Assembly: GCA_965284315.1 (NCBI GenBank)
Contig: OZ260072.1
Span: 3,038,001 to 3,102,000 of the forward strand
Direction of reading: 5' to 3'
Source of the DNA: PCRC01 sp017848435
Lineage (GTDB): Bacteria > Pseudomonadota > Gammaproteobacteria > Burkholderiales > Burkholderiaceae_C
Length of the DNA: 64,000 bases
Positions 47,509 through 56,326 of this stretch are shown one piece after another. How positions within the stretch are numbered: the first letter of the stretch is position 1; the number at the start of each line of letters is the position of its first letter. The translations under genes were made by a program, and so were the position numbers. The notes under the pieces are model-generated. The model did not search any database and was not told where the DNA came from. It was given only the letters and a program-made list of their open reading frames with translations.

Positions 47509-47922
47509 TTATTCGCCACCGGTTTGGCGGCCGCGCCCGGCTTTCACATCGCTGCGCAGGCGTTTGCCTTCGAGGCGGCGCACCTTGGACGCGTAGGTGG
47601 GGCGGGTGGCTCGGCGCGCTCGCGGCGGTGTGGCGACGCTGTCCACCAGCGCCTGCAAACGCGTCAGCGCGTCCAGGCGGTTCATCTCGCGGCTGCGGTG
47701 CTGCTGGGCTTTGAGCACCAGCACACCGTCTTGCGTCAGGCGGCCATCGGCCAGCGCCAGCAGGCGGGTTTTCACGTCGTCGGGCAGCGAAGAAGCGGGA
47801 ACATCGAAACGCAGGTGCACCGCGCTGGACACCTTGTTGACGTGTTGCCCGCCGGCCCCCTGGGCGCGGATGGCGGTGAGTTCGACCTCCGCCTCGTTGA
47901 CCAGCGGCCGGGTCATGGACAT
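47509..47922 (-). CDS. arfB: Alternative ribosome-rescue factor (peptidyl-tRNA hydrolase)
   Basis: 137-aa release-factor-like protein that frees stalled ribosomes without a stop codon. IRAQGAGGQHVNKVSSAVHL contains the GGQ (24-26) that hydrolyses peptidyl-tRNA; the C-terminal tail is rich in Arg and Lys (RRLEGKRLRSDVKAGRGR), as needed to enter the empty mRNA channel. Located 4 bp after aroQ. Confidence 0.95.
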   Translation of the reverse strand: MSMTRPLVNEAEVELTAIRAQGAGGQHVNKVSSAVHLRFDVPASSLPDDVKTRLLALADGRLTQDGVLVLKAQQHRSREMNRLDALTRLQALVDSVATPPRARRATRPTYASKVRRLEGKRLRSDVKAGRGRQTGGE

Positions 47923-47926
47923 TGGC

Positions 47927-48388
47927 TCAGGGCTGGGTCAGCGCCGCCAGCCCGGCCAAGGCCAGCGCGTAGCCACGCACACCAAACCCGGCGATCACCG
48001 CCTTGGCCACGGGCGCGATGTAGGAGTGGTGGCGGAAGGCCTCGCGGGCGTGCACATTGGAGATGTGCAGTTCCACCAGCGCGATGCCGGTGCCTTTGAT
48101 GGCGTCGTGCAGCGCGACGCTGGTGTGGGTGTAGGCCCCCGCGTTGAGCACCACGCCGGCGAGCGTGCCGGCGGCGTGGGCGCGGCCGGCCTCGTGGATC
48201 CAGTCGACCAGCTCGCCTTCGTGGTTGCTCTGGCGAAAGTCCAGCGTCAACCCGTGCTGGGCGCAGGCTTCGGCACACAGCGCCTGCACATCGGCCAGGG
48301 TCGCCGAGCCATAGACCTGCGGCTCGCGGGTGCCGAGCAGGTTGAGGTTGGGGCCGTTCAGAACAAAAACAGTGGCGGCGGTGGTCAT
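47927..48388 (-). CDS. aroQ: Type II 3-dehydroquinate dehydratase
   Basis: Third step of the shikimate route: 3-dehydroquinate to 3-dehydroshikimate. 153 aa; VFVLNGPNLNLLGTREPQVY has the Asn and catalytic-loop Arg/Tyr, FRQSNHEGELVDWIHEA and LNAGAYTHTSVALHDAI follow, and ELHISNVHAREAFRHHSYIA has the catalytic His. Start at 48388 (MTTAATVF) with GAG upstream. Heads aroQ-arfB-frnE. aroC, also in the shikimate pathway, lies 2.3 kb away on the same strand. Confidence 0.97.
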   Translation of the reverse strand: MTTAATVFVLNGPNLNLLGTREPQVYGSATLADVQALCAEACAQHGLTLDFRQSNHEGELVDWIHEAGRAHAAGTLAGVVLNAGAYTHTSVALHDAIKGTGIALVELHISNVHAREAFRHHSYIAPVAKAVIAGFGVRGYALALAGLAALTQP

Positions 48389-48463
48389 CGCGTGGCTCAG
48401 AAAGTGGTGCACTAGGGTAGCAAAAATGGCCTGTCAGGGCCTGTTTTTTCTGCTGGGTGCCAA

Positions 48464-48521
48464 ATTTTAAGCCCTTTCGGCCGCAAGCCTTGGTGAAACC
48501 TAGCAGGTTAGCTACAAAAAA
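48464..48521 (-). repeat. Dispersed repeat, copy G
   Basis: Minus strand TTTGTAGCTAACCTGCTAGG, TTTCACCAAGGCTTGCGG, CCGAAAGGGCTTAAAAT. It sits between the divergent aroQ and EamA genes. Confidence 0.6.
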
Positions 48522-48581
48522 CGGAGCATTTCAGTCGCGCAGCAGGCGGCTGCCCACCAGCGCCTGCGCCACAATCCGGCG

Positions 48582-49448
48582 GTGACCGCCCGCCAACTTG
48601 CCCAACTCATGCTGCTCTCGGCGCTGTGGGGTGCGTCCTTCATGTTCATCCGCATTGCCAGCCCGGTGCTGGGCCCCAACGTGCTGGCCGTGCTGCGCAT
48701 TGGCCTGGCCACCGGCACGCTGGCACTGTTGATGGTGTTTCTGAAGGAGCGATGGCCGCGCGGCCACTGGCGCGAGATCGCGCTGCTCGGTGTGCTGTCG
48801 GTCGCCCTGCCCTTCAGCCTCTACGCCTGGGCGGCGCTGCGGCTGCCGGCCGGTTACAGCGCGCTGCTCAACTGCACTTCGGTGCTGTTTGGCACCGTGG
48901 CCTCGGCCTGGCTGAAAGAAGACACGCTGACCCCGGCCAAGCTCGCCGGCTGCGTCTGTGGCTTTGCCGGCGTGGCGCTGATCGTGCGGCTGGGCCCAGT
49001 GGCGCCGACGCTGGAGGTGGTGCTGGCCGCATTGGCCTGCACCGTGGCCGCAGGCTGCTACGGCCTGTGCATGCCGTTGATGAAACGCGCCACCAGCCGC
49101 ATGCCACCGCTCGCGATTGCGGCCAGCATCCACGTGCTGGCGTTGGCCATGGTGTTGCCCGGTGGCGTGTGGGGCTGGCCGCAGGCGCAGTTCACGCCGC
49201 TGGCGCTGGCCGCCACCGCGGTGCTGGGCATTGTGGCGTCTGGGCTGGCGTACTGGCTGCACCTGCGGCTGATCCGCCAGCTGACGCCGGTGGCGGCCCT
49301 CAGCCCGGCGTTCATGGTGCCGGTGTTTGGGGTCTTGTGGGGCTGGCTGTTTCTGGGCGAGTCGCTGGGCACCGGCATGTACGCTGGCGGGGCATTGGTG
49401 TTGCTGGCCACCGCACTGGTCACCGGGTTCCGGCCATGGGGACCTTAA
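48582..49448 (+). CDS. EamA/DMT-family transporter
   Basis: 288-aa inner-membrane protein with ten predicted helices in two EamA halves: LMLLSALWGASFMFIRIASP at the start, then AGCYGLCMPLMKRATSRMPP near the middle, and GWLFLGESLGTGMYAGGALV near the end. Related proteins export metabolites or amino acids; substrate unknown. A GTG at 48582 is used; ATG at 48609 is an alternative. Its stop overlaps the convergent MFS gene by 4 bp. Confidence 0.92.
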   Translation: MTARQLAQLMLLSALWGASFMFIRIASPVLGPNVLAVLRIGLATGTLALLMVFLKERWPRGHWREIALLGVLSVALPFSLYAWAALRLPAGYSALLNCTSVLFGTVASAWLKEDTLTPAKLAGCVCGFAGVALIVRLGPVAPTLEVVLAALACTVAAGCYGLCMPLMKRATSRMPPLAIAASIHVLALAMVLPGGVWGWPQAQFTPLALAATAVLGIVASGLAYWLHLRLIRQLTPVAALSPAFMVPVFGVLWGWLFLGESLGTGMYAGGALVLLATALVTGFRPWGP

Positions 49449-50671
49449 GCAGAGGCCGGCGGTTCGACCTGTTGTAGCCACACCCGCCAGGCGCACACGG
49501 TGGCCGCCACACCCGCCGCCAGCGATGCCCAGAACACCGCCACCAGCCCAAAACGCTGGCTCAACAAACCACCGACCACACCGCCCAACACGCCCGGCAG
49601 GCCGTAGCCCACCACGGTGTAGAGGGCCTGCCCGCGACCGCGCAACCGGCCCGGAAAATGGTGCGACAGCAGCGCGATGCAGGCGGTGTGGTGGGCAGCG
49701 AAGGTCAGCGCGTGCAGGGCCTGTGCCAACAGCAGCACCCACAGCACGTCCGCCCAGCCCACGGTGAGCGCCATGCGCAGCACCATGGCCGCCGCACACA
49801 CCACCAGCCAGGCCGAGAGGCGCCAACGCGGCAGCCAGCGGCTCTGGGTGTAGAACCAGCCAATCTCCACCACCACCGACACCGCCCAGAGCACGCCGAT
49901 CATGGTCTTGCTGTAGCCGAGTGCGTCGAGGTACAGCGAGAAAAACACGTAGACGCCAATGTGCGCCAGCACATGGAAAAACACCGCCGCAAAGAACCAG
50001 CGCACGGCGGGCTGGCGCAGCACCGGCCACACCGGCAGCTGCTCTGCCGTGGCCGAAACCGGCTCTTTCAGGTCGGGCAACAGCCAGACGCTGGCGGTCA
50101 CGGCCAGCAACGTCAGCGCCGTCCAGTGCGGGAAATGCGCCATGCCGAAATGCTCGAACCACGCACCGGCCGCAAACACCGTGACCAGAAAACCGAGCGA
50201 GCCCCACAGCCGCACCCGGCCATAGCGCCGCGCGTCAAACGACCCGCCCTGGCTCACCAGGTGGGCCAGGGCGGCCTCGCTCATTGGCATCATCGCGCTG
50301 GTGTGGGTGAACATCAGCAGCAGCACCACGGCCAACGCCACGGGCCCAAGTTCGAACCACAGCGCCAGCGACACCAGCAGCGCCACCGTGGCGCCATACC
50401 GCAGCAGCTTGACGCGCTCGCCGGTGTGGTCGCTCAACGCGCCCCAGCCATAGGGCGCAAACAGCCGGGTGGCCGATTGCACCGAGGTCAGCAAAGCGAT
50501 GGCCACAATGCCGAAGCCGAGGTCTTTCAGCCACAGCGGCAGGTAAGGGTTGAAGAACCCAATGTGCGCGAAGTAGCTGGCCGACAGCGCGGCAAACGGC
50601 AGCAACTGGCGGCGAGAGGCCGCCTGCTCAACCATTTGGCGGCGGCCGGTGGCCGCCGGTTCAGCCGGCAT
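49445..50671 (-). CDS. MFS transporter, HcaT/LacY-like branch
   Basis: 408-aa major facilitator protein with twelve helices; LPFAALSASYFAHIGFFNPY and LPLWLKDLGFGIVAIALLTS resemble the MFS_1-like (HcaT) group that includes 3-phenylpropionate and nucleoside permeases. YGWGALSDHTGERVKLLRYG is the first cytoplasmic loop motif. The start at 50671 comes 1 bp after the aroC stop (TGACATG), so the pair is probably coupled. Substrate unknown. Confidence 0.9.
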   Translation of the reverse strand: MPAEPAATGRRQMVEQAASRRQLLPFAALSASYFAHIGFFNPYLPLWLKDLGFGIVAIALLTSVQSATRLFAPYGWGALSDHTGERVKLLRYGATVALLVSLALWFELGPVALAVVLLLMFTHTSAMMPMSEAALAHLVSQGGSFDARRYGRVRLWGSLGFLVTVFAAGAWFEHFGMAHFPHWTALTLLAVTASVWLLPDLKEPVSATAEQLPVWPVLRQPAVRWFFAAVFFHVLAHIGVYVFFSLYLDALGYSKTMIGVLWAVSVVVEIGWFYTQSRWLPRWRLSAWLVVCAAAMVLRMALTVGWADVLWVLLLAQALHALTFAAHHTACIALLSHHFPGRLRGRGQALYTVVGYGLPGVLGGVVGGLLSQRFGLVAVFWASLAAGVAATVCAWRVWLQQVEPPASA

Positions 50672-50672
50672 G

Positions 50673-51773
50673 TCAGCGCGGCGCAGCGGCGGGAATCGGT
50701 GGCACCGGCAAGACCACGTCGCCACACTGGGCGCGGTGCTGCAGCGCATGCTCCATCACCACCAGCGCCAGCATGGCTTCGGCAATCGGCGTGGCGCGGA
50801 TGCCCACACAGGGGTCGTGCCGGCCTTTGGTGATGATTTCGGTGCTTTGGCCGGTGGTGTCGATGGTTTCGCGCGGGGTGATGATGGAGCTGGTGGGTTT
50901 GATCGCGATCGACACCTCCAGGTCTTGCCCAGTGCTGATGCCCCCGAGCACACCGCCCGCGTTGTTGGTGCGGAAACCGTCGGGCGACAGCGAGTCACCA
51001 TGGGTGGTGCCGCGCTGGGCCACGCTGGCAAAGCCGGCACCAATTTCCACGCCCTTGACCGCGTTGATGCCCATCATCGCGTAGGCAATGTCGGCGTCGA
51101 GCTTGTCGAACAGCGGCTGGCCCAGGCCCACCGGCATGTTGGACGCCACCACGCGGATGCGCGCGCCGCAGGAGTCGCCCGCCTTGCGCAAGGCATCCAT
51201 GTAGGCTTCGAGCGCCGACACGTCGGCCAGCGCCGCAAAAAACGGGTTGTGGGGCACGTGCTCCCACGACTCGAACGGGATCACCGCGTCGCCAATCTGC
51301 GTCATGCAGCCGCGGAAGGTGGTGCCGTACTTCTCGGCCAGCCACTTTTTGGCCACAGCCCCAGCCGCCACCATGGGCGCGGTGAGCCGGGCCGACGAAC
51401 GGCCACCGCCGCGCGGGTCGCGGATGCCGTATTTGTGGAAGTAGGTGTAGTCGGCGTGCCCGGGGCGGAAACTCTGCACGATGTCGCCGTAGTCCTTGCT
51501 GCGCTGGTCGGTGTTCTTGATCAGCAGGCAAATTGGGGTGCCGGTGGTTTTTCCCTGGTAGACGCCGGAGAGGATTTCCACCGCGTCGGGCTCGTTGCGC
51601 TGGGTGACGTGGCGGCTGGTGCCGGGGCGGCGGCGGTCGAGGTCGCCCTGAATGTCGGCCTCGCTCAGCGCCATGCCGGGTGGGCAGCCGTCAATCACGC
51701 AGCCAATGGCCGGGCCGTGCGATTCGCCGAAATTGGTGACCGCGAAAAGTGTTCCAAAGGTGTTGCCGCTCAT
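50673..51773 (-). CDS. aroC: Chorismate synthase
   Basis: Last step of the shikimate pathway: 5-enolpyruvylshikimate 3-phosphate to chorismate, needing reduced FMN. 366 aa. GESHGPAIGCVIDGCPPGM, DYTYFHKYGIRDPRGGGRSSA and the later GAGFASVAQRGTTHGD are the three signature regions. Followed directly by an MFS gene; the start faces a cupin gene. Confidence 0.98.
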   Translation of the reverse strand: MSGNTFGTLFAVTNFGESHGPAIGCVIDGCPPGMALSEADIQGDLDRRRPGTSRHVTQRNEPDAVEILSGVYQGKTTGTPICLLIKNTDQRSKDYGDIVQSFRPGHADYTYFHKYGIRDPRGGGRSSARLTAPMVAAGAVAKKWLAEKYGTTFRGCMTQIGDAVIPFESWEHVPHNPFFAALADVSALEAYMDALRKAGDSCGARIRVVASNMPVGLGQPLFDKLDADIAYAMMGINAVKGVEIGAGFASVAQRGTTHGDSLSPDGFRTNNAGGVLGGISTGQDLEVSIAIKPTSSIITPRETIDTTGQSTEIITKGRHDPCVGIRATPIAEAMLALVVMEHALQHRAQCGDVVLPVPPIPAAAPR

Positions 51774-51866
51774 GGACCGATTATCCCAGACCGGTGCATG
51801 GGGATTTGGAACGTTTCATGCTTGGTGCTGCACTGCAGCATTACCGTCTGCGGATAGGAGAGCCCC

Positions 51867-52292
51867 ATGCTGGATCGCACAACGACCAAGTTCTCTCACG
51901 TCAAACCCGGCGACACCGACTACGTGTCCGGCGGATTGCGTGATTTCTTTCTTTACCGGGACCTCGGCATCGCCGCCGCGACCAACGGCAAGGTGATTGC
52001 GCACCTGGTCAAGGCCAACATGGCACCGGAAACGGGCACCGGATGGCACCGCCATGAGGCGGAGTTCCAGATTGTCATCATGGTCAAGGGCTGGGCCAAG
52101 TTCATGTACGAAGAAGAAGTCACGCTGGTGAGCGCCGGCGACGTGGTGCACCAGCGCCCCGGCATCCGCCACTACCTGTTCGACTACTCGCCCGACATGG
52201 AGTACCTGGAAATCGTCTCGCCAGCCGACTTCACCACGGTGGACGTGCCACCGGTGTGTGTGATTCCAGACCCCACCCCCTGGCAGGTTTGA
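51867..52292 (+). CDS. Cupin domain protein
   Basis: 141-aa single cupin barrel: METAL-type motif GTGWHRHEAEFQIVIMVKGW (two His and Glu) and GDVVHQRPGIRHYLFDYSPD (third His). Small cupins of this type serve as dioxygenases, isomerases or ligand sensors; none can be picked. GAGAGCCCC precedes the ATG. It converges on the GST gene across a REP-like triple hairpin. Confidence 0.9.
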   Translation: MLDRTTTKFSHVKPGDTDYVSGGLRDFFLYRDLGIAAATNGKVIAHLVKANMAPETGTGWHRHEAEFQIVIMVKGWAKFMYEEEVTLVSAGDVVHQRPGIRHYLFDYSPDMEYLEIVSPADFTTVDVPPVCVIPDPTPWQV

Positions 52293-52295
52293 CGA

Positions 52296-52380
52296 ACACC
52301 CCCGAAGCGGCCTGCGGCCGCCTCCCCCTCAAGGGGGCGACACCAGCAGCCCGGCAAAGCCGGTTCTGCGGTGTCCTTGA
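52296..52380. repeat. REP-like element with three hairpins
   Basis: Three back-to-back hairpins: GCGGCC-TGC-GGCCGC (52307-52321), CCCCC-TCAA-GGGGG (52324-52337), and a tiered stem GACACC..CAG..CCGGC-AAA-GCCGG..CTG..GGTGTC (52339-52375). It lies between the convergent cupin and GST genes and may end transcription from both sides. I recall similar sequences in many Comamonadaceae genomes; a genome search would confirm. Confidence 0.8.
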
Positions 52381-52394
52381 AAAAGCAAAAACGC

Positions 52395-53054
52395 CTAAAA
52401 CTCTGCGTCAAGTTCGTCGATTTCATCGGGTTCGAGCTTGGCTGCGGCTATCCACTCCTGCATCGCCGGCATGGCCAGAATGCGCTGGCAATAGGCAATG
52501 CAGTCGGGGGCCAGCGGCACGTCGTAGCTGGCGAAACGGGTCACCACCGGGGCGTACATCGCGTCGGCAATGGTGGGCTGTTTGCCGAACAGGTAAGGCC
52601 CGCCGTAGGTTTCAAAACATTCCTGCCAGATGGCGACCACGCGGTCGATGTCGGCCTGCGCGCGGGACCAGATTTTGAAGCCAGGAAAGTGCGCCTTGAT
52701 GTTCATCGGCAGTGCACCGCGCAGGGTGCTGAAGCCAAAGTGCATTTCGCCGCAAATGGCGCGGCAATGGGCGCGGGCCTTGGGGTCGGCAGGCAACAGG
52801 CCGGCCTTGGGCTTGACCTCGTTCAGGTACTCGCCAATCGCCAGCGTGTCCCAGACCTTGATGCCGTTGTGCTGCAGCGAGGGCACCAACATGGATGGCG
52901 CCAGCAGCAGCATCTCGGCCTTCATGGCCGGGTCGTCCGGCGGGATCACCTTTTCGGTGAATGGCAGGCCCGCCAGCTTGGCCATCAGCCAGCCGCGCAG
53001 CGCCCACGCGCCGTAATTCTTGCTGCTGATGGTGAGAACGGCTTTGGTGGCCAT
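52395..53054 (-). CDS. Glutathione S-transferase family protein
   Basis: 219-aa GST. N-terminal thioredoxin-like domain (VLTISSKNYGAWALRGWLMA, with a Ser in the glutathione-activating region), then the cis-Pro block LLLAPSMLVPSLQHNGIKVW, and a helical C-terminal domain (FGKQPTIADAMYAPVVTRFA). Substrate unknown. Divergent from phaZ; the 129-bp gap has a perfect TTGTGCACAA palindrome. Confidence 0.93.
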   Translation of the reverse strand: MATKAVLTISSKNYGAWALRGWLMAKLAGLPFTEKVIPPDDPAMKAEMLLLAPSMLVPSLQHNGIKVWDTLAIGEYLNEVKPKAGLLPADPKARAHCRAICGEMHFGFSTLRGALPMNIKAHFPGFKIWSRAQADIDRVVAIWQECFETYGGPYLFGKQPTIADAMYAPVVTRFASYDVPLAPDCIAYCQRILAMPAMQEWIAAAKLEPDEIDELDAEF

Positions 53055-53069
53055 GGTGTTTTCCTGGGA

Positions 53070-53118
53070 GTTGTGCACAACTTTGAGCAAGGGTTGTGCC
53101 AGTACGGTGCACGTTGGC
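53070..53118. promoter_or_regulatory. Palindrome between the GST gene and phaZ
   Basis: GTTGTGCACAAC (53070-53081) is a 12-bp perfect palindrome, followed by GGTTGTGCC (53091-53099) and GGTGCACGTTG (53107-53117), which look like further half-sites. Regulators of PHB genes recognise TGC-rich repeats, so this may be a PhaR/PhbF-type operator; binding is inferred. Confidence 0.5.
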
Positions 53119-53183
53119 CCATAACTTGCCTGTGAACACCGCACCGGGGCCAAAAGCCCCCCACCCAGGACACCCGAAAGCCC

Positions 53184-54395
53184 ATGCTCTACCAAGCCTA
53201 CCAATTGCAGTCAGACCTGATGTCGCCGATGCGTTTGCTGGCCCAGGCCAGCAGCGCCAGCCTGTGGCTGCGCCAGACCGAGGGCTCGATGCTGCGCAAG
53301 ATCTCGGCCGCCTGTGAAGTGATGTCACGCATGCGCCTGACCCATTCGCGCCCGGCCTATGGCATCACCAGCATCACCGTGGGTGACGACACCTTCCCGG
53401 TCACCGAAGAAAATACCCTCAGCCTGCCCTTTGGCACGCTGCTGCGTTTCCGCAAGGAAGGCGTCACCGGCCAGCCACCGGTGCTGCTGGTGGCGCCGCT
53501 CTCGGGCCACTTCGCCACGCTGCTGCGCGAAACCGCCCGCACCCTGCTGCAGGACCACGACGTCTACATCACCGATTGGCACAACGCCCGCGACGTGAGC
53601 CTGCGCGAAGGCGCCTTCGGCCTCGACGACTACATCGAACACATGGTGCGTTACTTGGCCGCCATTGGCCCCGGCGCCCACGTGGTGGCGGTCTGCCAGC
53701 CCTGCGTGGCCGCGCTCGCCGCGACCGCACTGATGGCCGAAGACGACCACCCCGCCCAACCGCGCAGCCTGACGCTGATGGCCGGCCCGGTGGATTGCCG
53801 CGTGAACCCGACCGGGGTGAACGAGCTGGCCAACAGCAAGCCGATCGAGTGGTTCGAGAAAAACCTCATCAGCCACGTGCCGCTGCCGCATGCCGGCCAC
53901 ATGCGCCGCGTCTACCCTGGTTTTGTGCAGCTCAGCGCCTTCCTGAGCATGAACCTGGAACGCCACAAGCAGCAGTTCCGCAACCTCTACCAGCACCTGG
54001 TGGACGGCGACACGGCCAAGGCCGACGTGATCCGCGTGTTCTACGACGAGTACCTCGCCGTCAACGACCTGCCCGCCGAGTTCTACCTGGAAACGGTGCA
54101 GAAGGTGTTTCAGACCTACGACCTGCCGTTGGGCAAGCTCACCTACCGCGGCCGCGTGGTCAACCCGGCGGCCATCCGCCGCACCGCGCTGCTGACCGTG
54201 GAGGGCGAGCGTGATGACATCTGCTCGGTCGGCCAGACCGTGGCCGCACAAGACCTGTGCAGCAGCATCCGCCCCTACATGAAAAGCCACCACGTGCAGG
54301 TGGGCGTGGGCCACTACGGCGTGTTCAGCGGCCGCAAATGGAACCAGCAGATTTACCCGCGGGTGCGGGAAGTGATCCACGCCAGCGCGGCGTGA
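53184..54395 (+). CDS. phaZ: Intracellular polyhydroxyalkanoate depolymerase
   Basis: Hydrolyses stored PHB granules. The 403-aa protein begins MLYQAYQLQSDLMSPMRLLA and has RNLYQHLVDGDTAKADVIRV, both typical of the PhaZ1-like intracellular family. The nucleophile is probably Cys171 in VVAVCQPCVAALAATAL (Cys in place of Ser is characteristic); GEREDI-type text appears as EGERDDICSVGQT and the terminal His as VGVGHYGVFSGRKW. No phaC or phaP is adjacent. Product 3-hydroxybutyrate could pass to acetoacetate and ScoAB (inference). Confidence 0.95.
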   Translation: MLYQAYQLQSDLMSPMRLLAQASSASLWLRQTEGSMLRKISAACEVMSRMRLTHSRPAYGITSITVGDDTFPVTEENTLSLPFGTLLRFRKEGVTGQPPVLLVAPLSGHFATLLRETARTLLQDHDVYITDWHNARDVSLREGAFGLDDYIEHMVRYLAAIGPGAHVVAVCQPCVAALAATALMAEDDHPAQPRSLTLMAGPVDCRVNPTGVNELANSKPIEWFEKNLISHVPLPHAGHMRRVYPGFVQLSAFLSMNLERHKQQFRNLYQHLVDGDTAKADVIRVFYDEYLAVNDLPAEFYLETVQKVFQTYDLPLGKLTYRGRVVNPAAIRRTALLTVEGERDDICSVGQTVAAQDLCSSIRPYMKSHHVQVGVGHYGVFSGRKWNQQIYPRVREVIHASAA

Positions 54396-54397
54396 AC

Positions 54398-54428
54398 ACC
54401 GCCCCGCGCTGCTGGCGTGGCGGGCGGT
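54398..54428. terminator. Possible shared terminator phaZ/CBS gene
   Basis: ACCGCCC (54398-54404) and GGGCGGT (54422-54428) form a 7-bp stem between convergent stops. No T-run, so weak. Confidence 0.3.
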
Positions 54429-54429
54429 A

Positions 54430-54885
54430 TCAGGTGGCTGGCGCTTCGTTTTCTGCTGGCCAGTCGCGGATGTAGGCCTTGAGCATCTTGTTCTCGAAGT
54501 TCTGGCTGTCCACCACGGCCTTGGCCACGTCGTAGAAGCTGATCACGCCCATCAGCATGCGCTGGTTCATCACCGGCATGTAGCGGGCATGGCGCTCCAG
54601 CATCATGCGGCGCACTTCGTCGAGCTCGGTCTCGGAGGTGCAGGTCAGGGGCGCGTCGTCCATCGCGGTGCGGACCACGGTGCTGCCGATCACACCGCCG
54701 TTCTTCACCACGGTCTGGATCACCTCGCGGAAGGTCAGCATGCCCACCAGGTCGCCGTGCTCCATCACCACCAGCGAACCGATGTCTTTGTCGGCCATCA
54801 ACTGCACCGCCTTCATCAGCGGTTCGTCGGGCGTGGCGGTGTACAGGGTGTTGCCCTTCACACGCAGGATGTCGATGACTTTCAT
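54430..54885 (-). CDS. Tandem CBS-domain protein
   Basis: 151 aa made up of two CBS domains: ILRVKGNTLYTATPDEPLMK and DKDIGSLVVMEHGDLVGMLT form the first, ERHARYMPVMNQRMLMGVIS the second. Such stand-alone pairs bind adenine nucleotides and tune partner proteins. Start at 54885 fixed by AGGAGG 7 bases upstream. Divergent from metY. No partner domain is fused. Confidence 0.93.
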   Translation of the reverse strand: MKVIDILRVKGNTLYTATPDEPLMKAVQLMADKDIGSLVVMEHGDLVGMLTFREVIQTVVKNGGVIGSTVVRTAMDDAPLTCTSETELDEVRRMMLERHARYMPVMNQRMLMGVISFYDVAKAVVDSQNFENKMLKAYIRDWPAENEAPAT

Positions 54886-54982
54886 GTGCTTCCTCCTCGT
54901 TCTGGATGACCCCTGCGCGACCGGGCGCGCAGGGGTGTGCTGCAAATATAGCCCACAATATTGATTCAACGCCTATATGGCA

Positions 54983-54999
54983 TGCGGGTCAAGCCCGCA
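54983..54999. promoter_or_regulatory. Hairpin in metY leader
   Basis: TGCGGG-TCAAG-CCCGCA, a 6-bp stem 29 bases before the metY start. Could affect translation; no known riboswitch class is recognised. Confidence 0.3.
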
Positions 55000-55027
55000 G
55001 GCCCTGCCCCCGCTGTTCGGAGACCCC

Positions 55028-56326
55028 ATGCCCGGTTACTCAGACCCTGGTTTTGACACGCTGGCGCTGCACGCCGGTGCCGCACCCGACCCCACCACCG
55101 GCGCCCGCGCGGTGCCCATCCACCTCACCACCTCGTTCGTCTTCGAATCGAGCGACCACGCCGCCGCGTTGTTCAACCTGGAGCGCTCCGGCCACGTCTA
55201 CAGCCGCATCAGCAACCCGACCAACGCGGTGCTGGAGCAACGGGTGGCGGCGCTCGAAGGCGGTATTGGTGCCATCGCCACCGCCAGCGGCCAGGCGGCG
55301 CTGCACCTGAGCATTGCCACGCTGATGGGCGCGGGCAGCCACATCGTGGCCAGCACGGCGCTGTACGGCGGCTCGCAAAACCTGCTGCACTACACGATGC
55401 GCCGCTTCGGCATCGACACCACCTTCGTCAAGCCGCACGACATCGACGGCTGGCGTGCCGCCATTCGGCCCAACACCAAGCTGCTGTTCGGCGAGACGGT
55501 GGGCAACCCCGGGCTGGACGTGCTGGACATCCCCACGGTGAGCGCCATCGCCCACGAGGCCGGTGTGCCGCTGCTGGTGGATTCCACCCTCACCTCCCCC
55601 TGGCTGATGAAACCGTTGGACCATGGCGCTGACCTGGTCTACCACTCGGCCACCAAGTTCCTGAGCGGCCACGGCACGGTGATCGGCGGCATCGTCGTGG
55701 ACGGTGGCAGTTTCGACTGGGACAAGTCGGGCAAGTTCGCGGAGCTCACCCAAGCCTACGACGGCTTCCACAACATGGTGTTCAGCGAGGAAAGCACGGT
55801 GGGCGCCTTCCTGCTGCGCGCCCGACGCGAAGGCCTGCGCGACTTCGGGGCCTGTATGAGCCCGCACACCGCCTGGCTGATTTTGCAGGGCATCGAAACG
55901 CTGCCGCTGCGCATGGCGCGGCACATGGAGAACACCGCCAAGGTGGTCGAATTCCTCGCCAGCCAGCCGTTTGTGGGCCGCGTTGGCCACCCGCTGCTGG
56001 ACAGCCACCCCAGCCACGCGCTGGCGCAAAAGCTGTTGCCCAAAGGCGCGGGCTCGGTGTTCAGCTTTGACATCAAGGGCCACCGCGAACAGGGCAAGAA
56101 GTTCATTGAAACCCTGAAGGTGTTCAGCCACCTGGCCAACGTGGGCGACTGCCGCAGCCTGGTGATCCACCCGGCCAGCACCACCCACTTCCGCATGAGC
56201 GACGAGGCGCTGGCGGGGGCCGGCATCTCGCAAGGCACGATCCGCCTGTCCATCGGCCTGGAAGACCCGGCGGACTTGATCGACGACCTGAAACGTGCCC
56301 TGAAGGCTGCGGAGAAAGCGGCATGA
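55028..56326 (+). CDS. metY: O-acetylhomoserine sulfhydrylase / aminocarboxypropyltransferase
   Basis: PLP enzyme that makes homocysteine from O-acetylhomoserine and sulfide (or cystathionine-type products). 432 aa, the MetY length. FDTLALHAGAAPDPTTGARA at the start, RISNPTNAVLEQRVAALEGG, and LVYHSATKFLSGHGTVIGGI with the PLP Lys. GGAGA lies 4 bases before the ATG at 55028. Its stop overlaps the ATG of the alpha/beta hydrolase gene. Confidence 0.93.
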   Translation: MPGYSDPGFDTLALHAGAAPDPTTGARAVPIHLTTSFVFESSDHAAALFNLERSGHVYSRISNPTNAVLEQRVAALEGGIGAIATASGQAALHLSIATLMGAGSHIVASTALYGGSQNLLHYTMRRFGIDTTFVKPHDIDGWRAAIRPNTKLLFGETVGNPGLDVLDIPTVSAIAHEAGVPLLVDSTLTSPWLMKPLDHGADLVYHSATKFLSGHGTVIGGIVVDGGSFDWDKSGKFAELTQAYDGFHNMVFSEESTVGAFLLRARREGLRDFGACMSPHTAWLILQGIETLPLRMARHMENTAKVVEFLASQPFVGRVGHPLLDSHPSHALAQKLLPKGAGSVFSFDIKGHREQGKKFIETLKVFSHLANVGDCRSLVIHPASTTHFRMSDEALAGAGISQGTIRLSIGLEDPADLIDDLKRALKAAEKAA

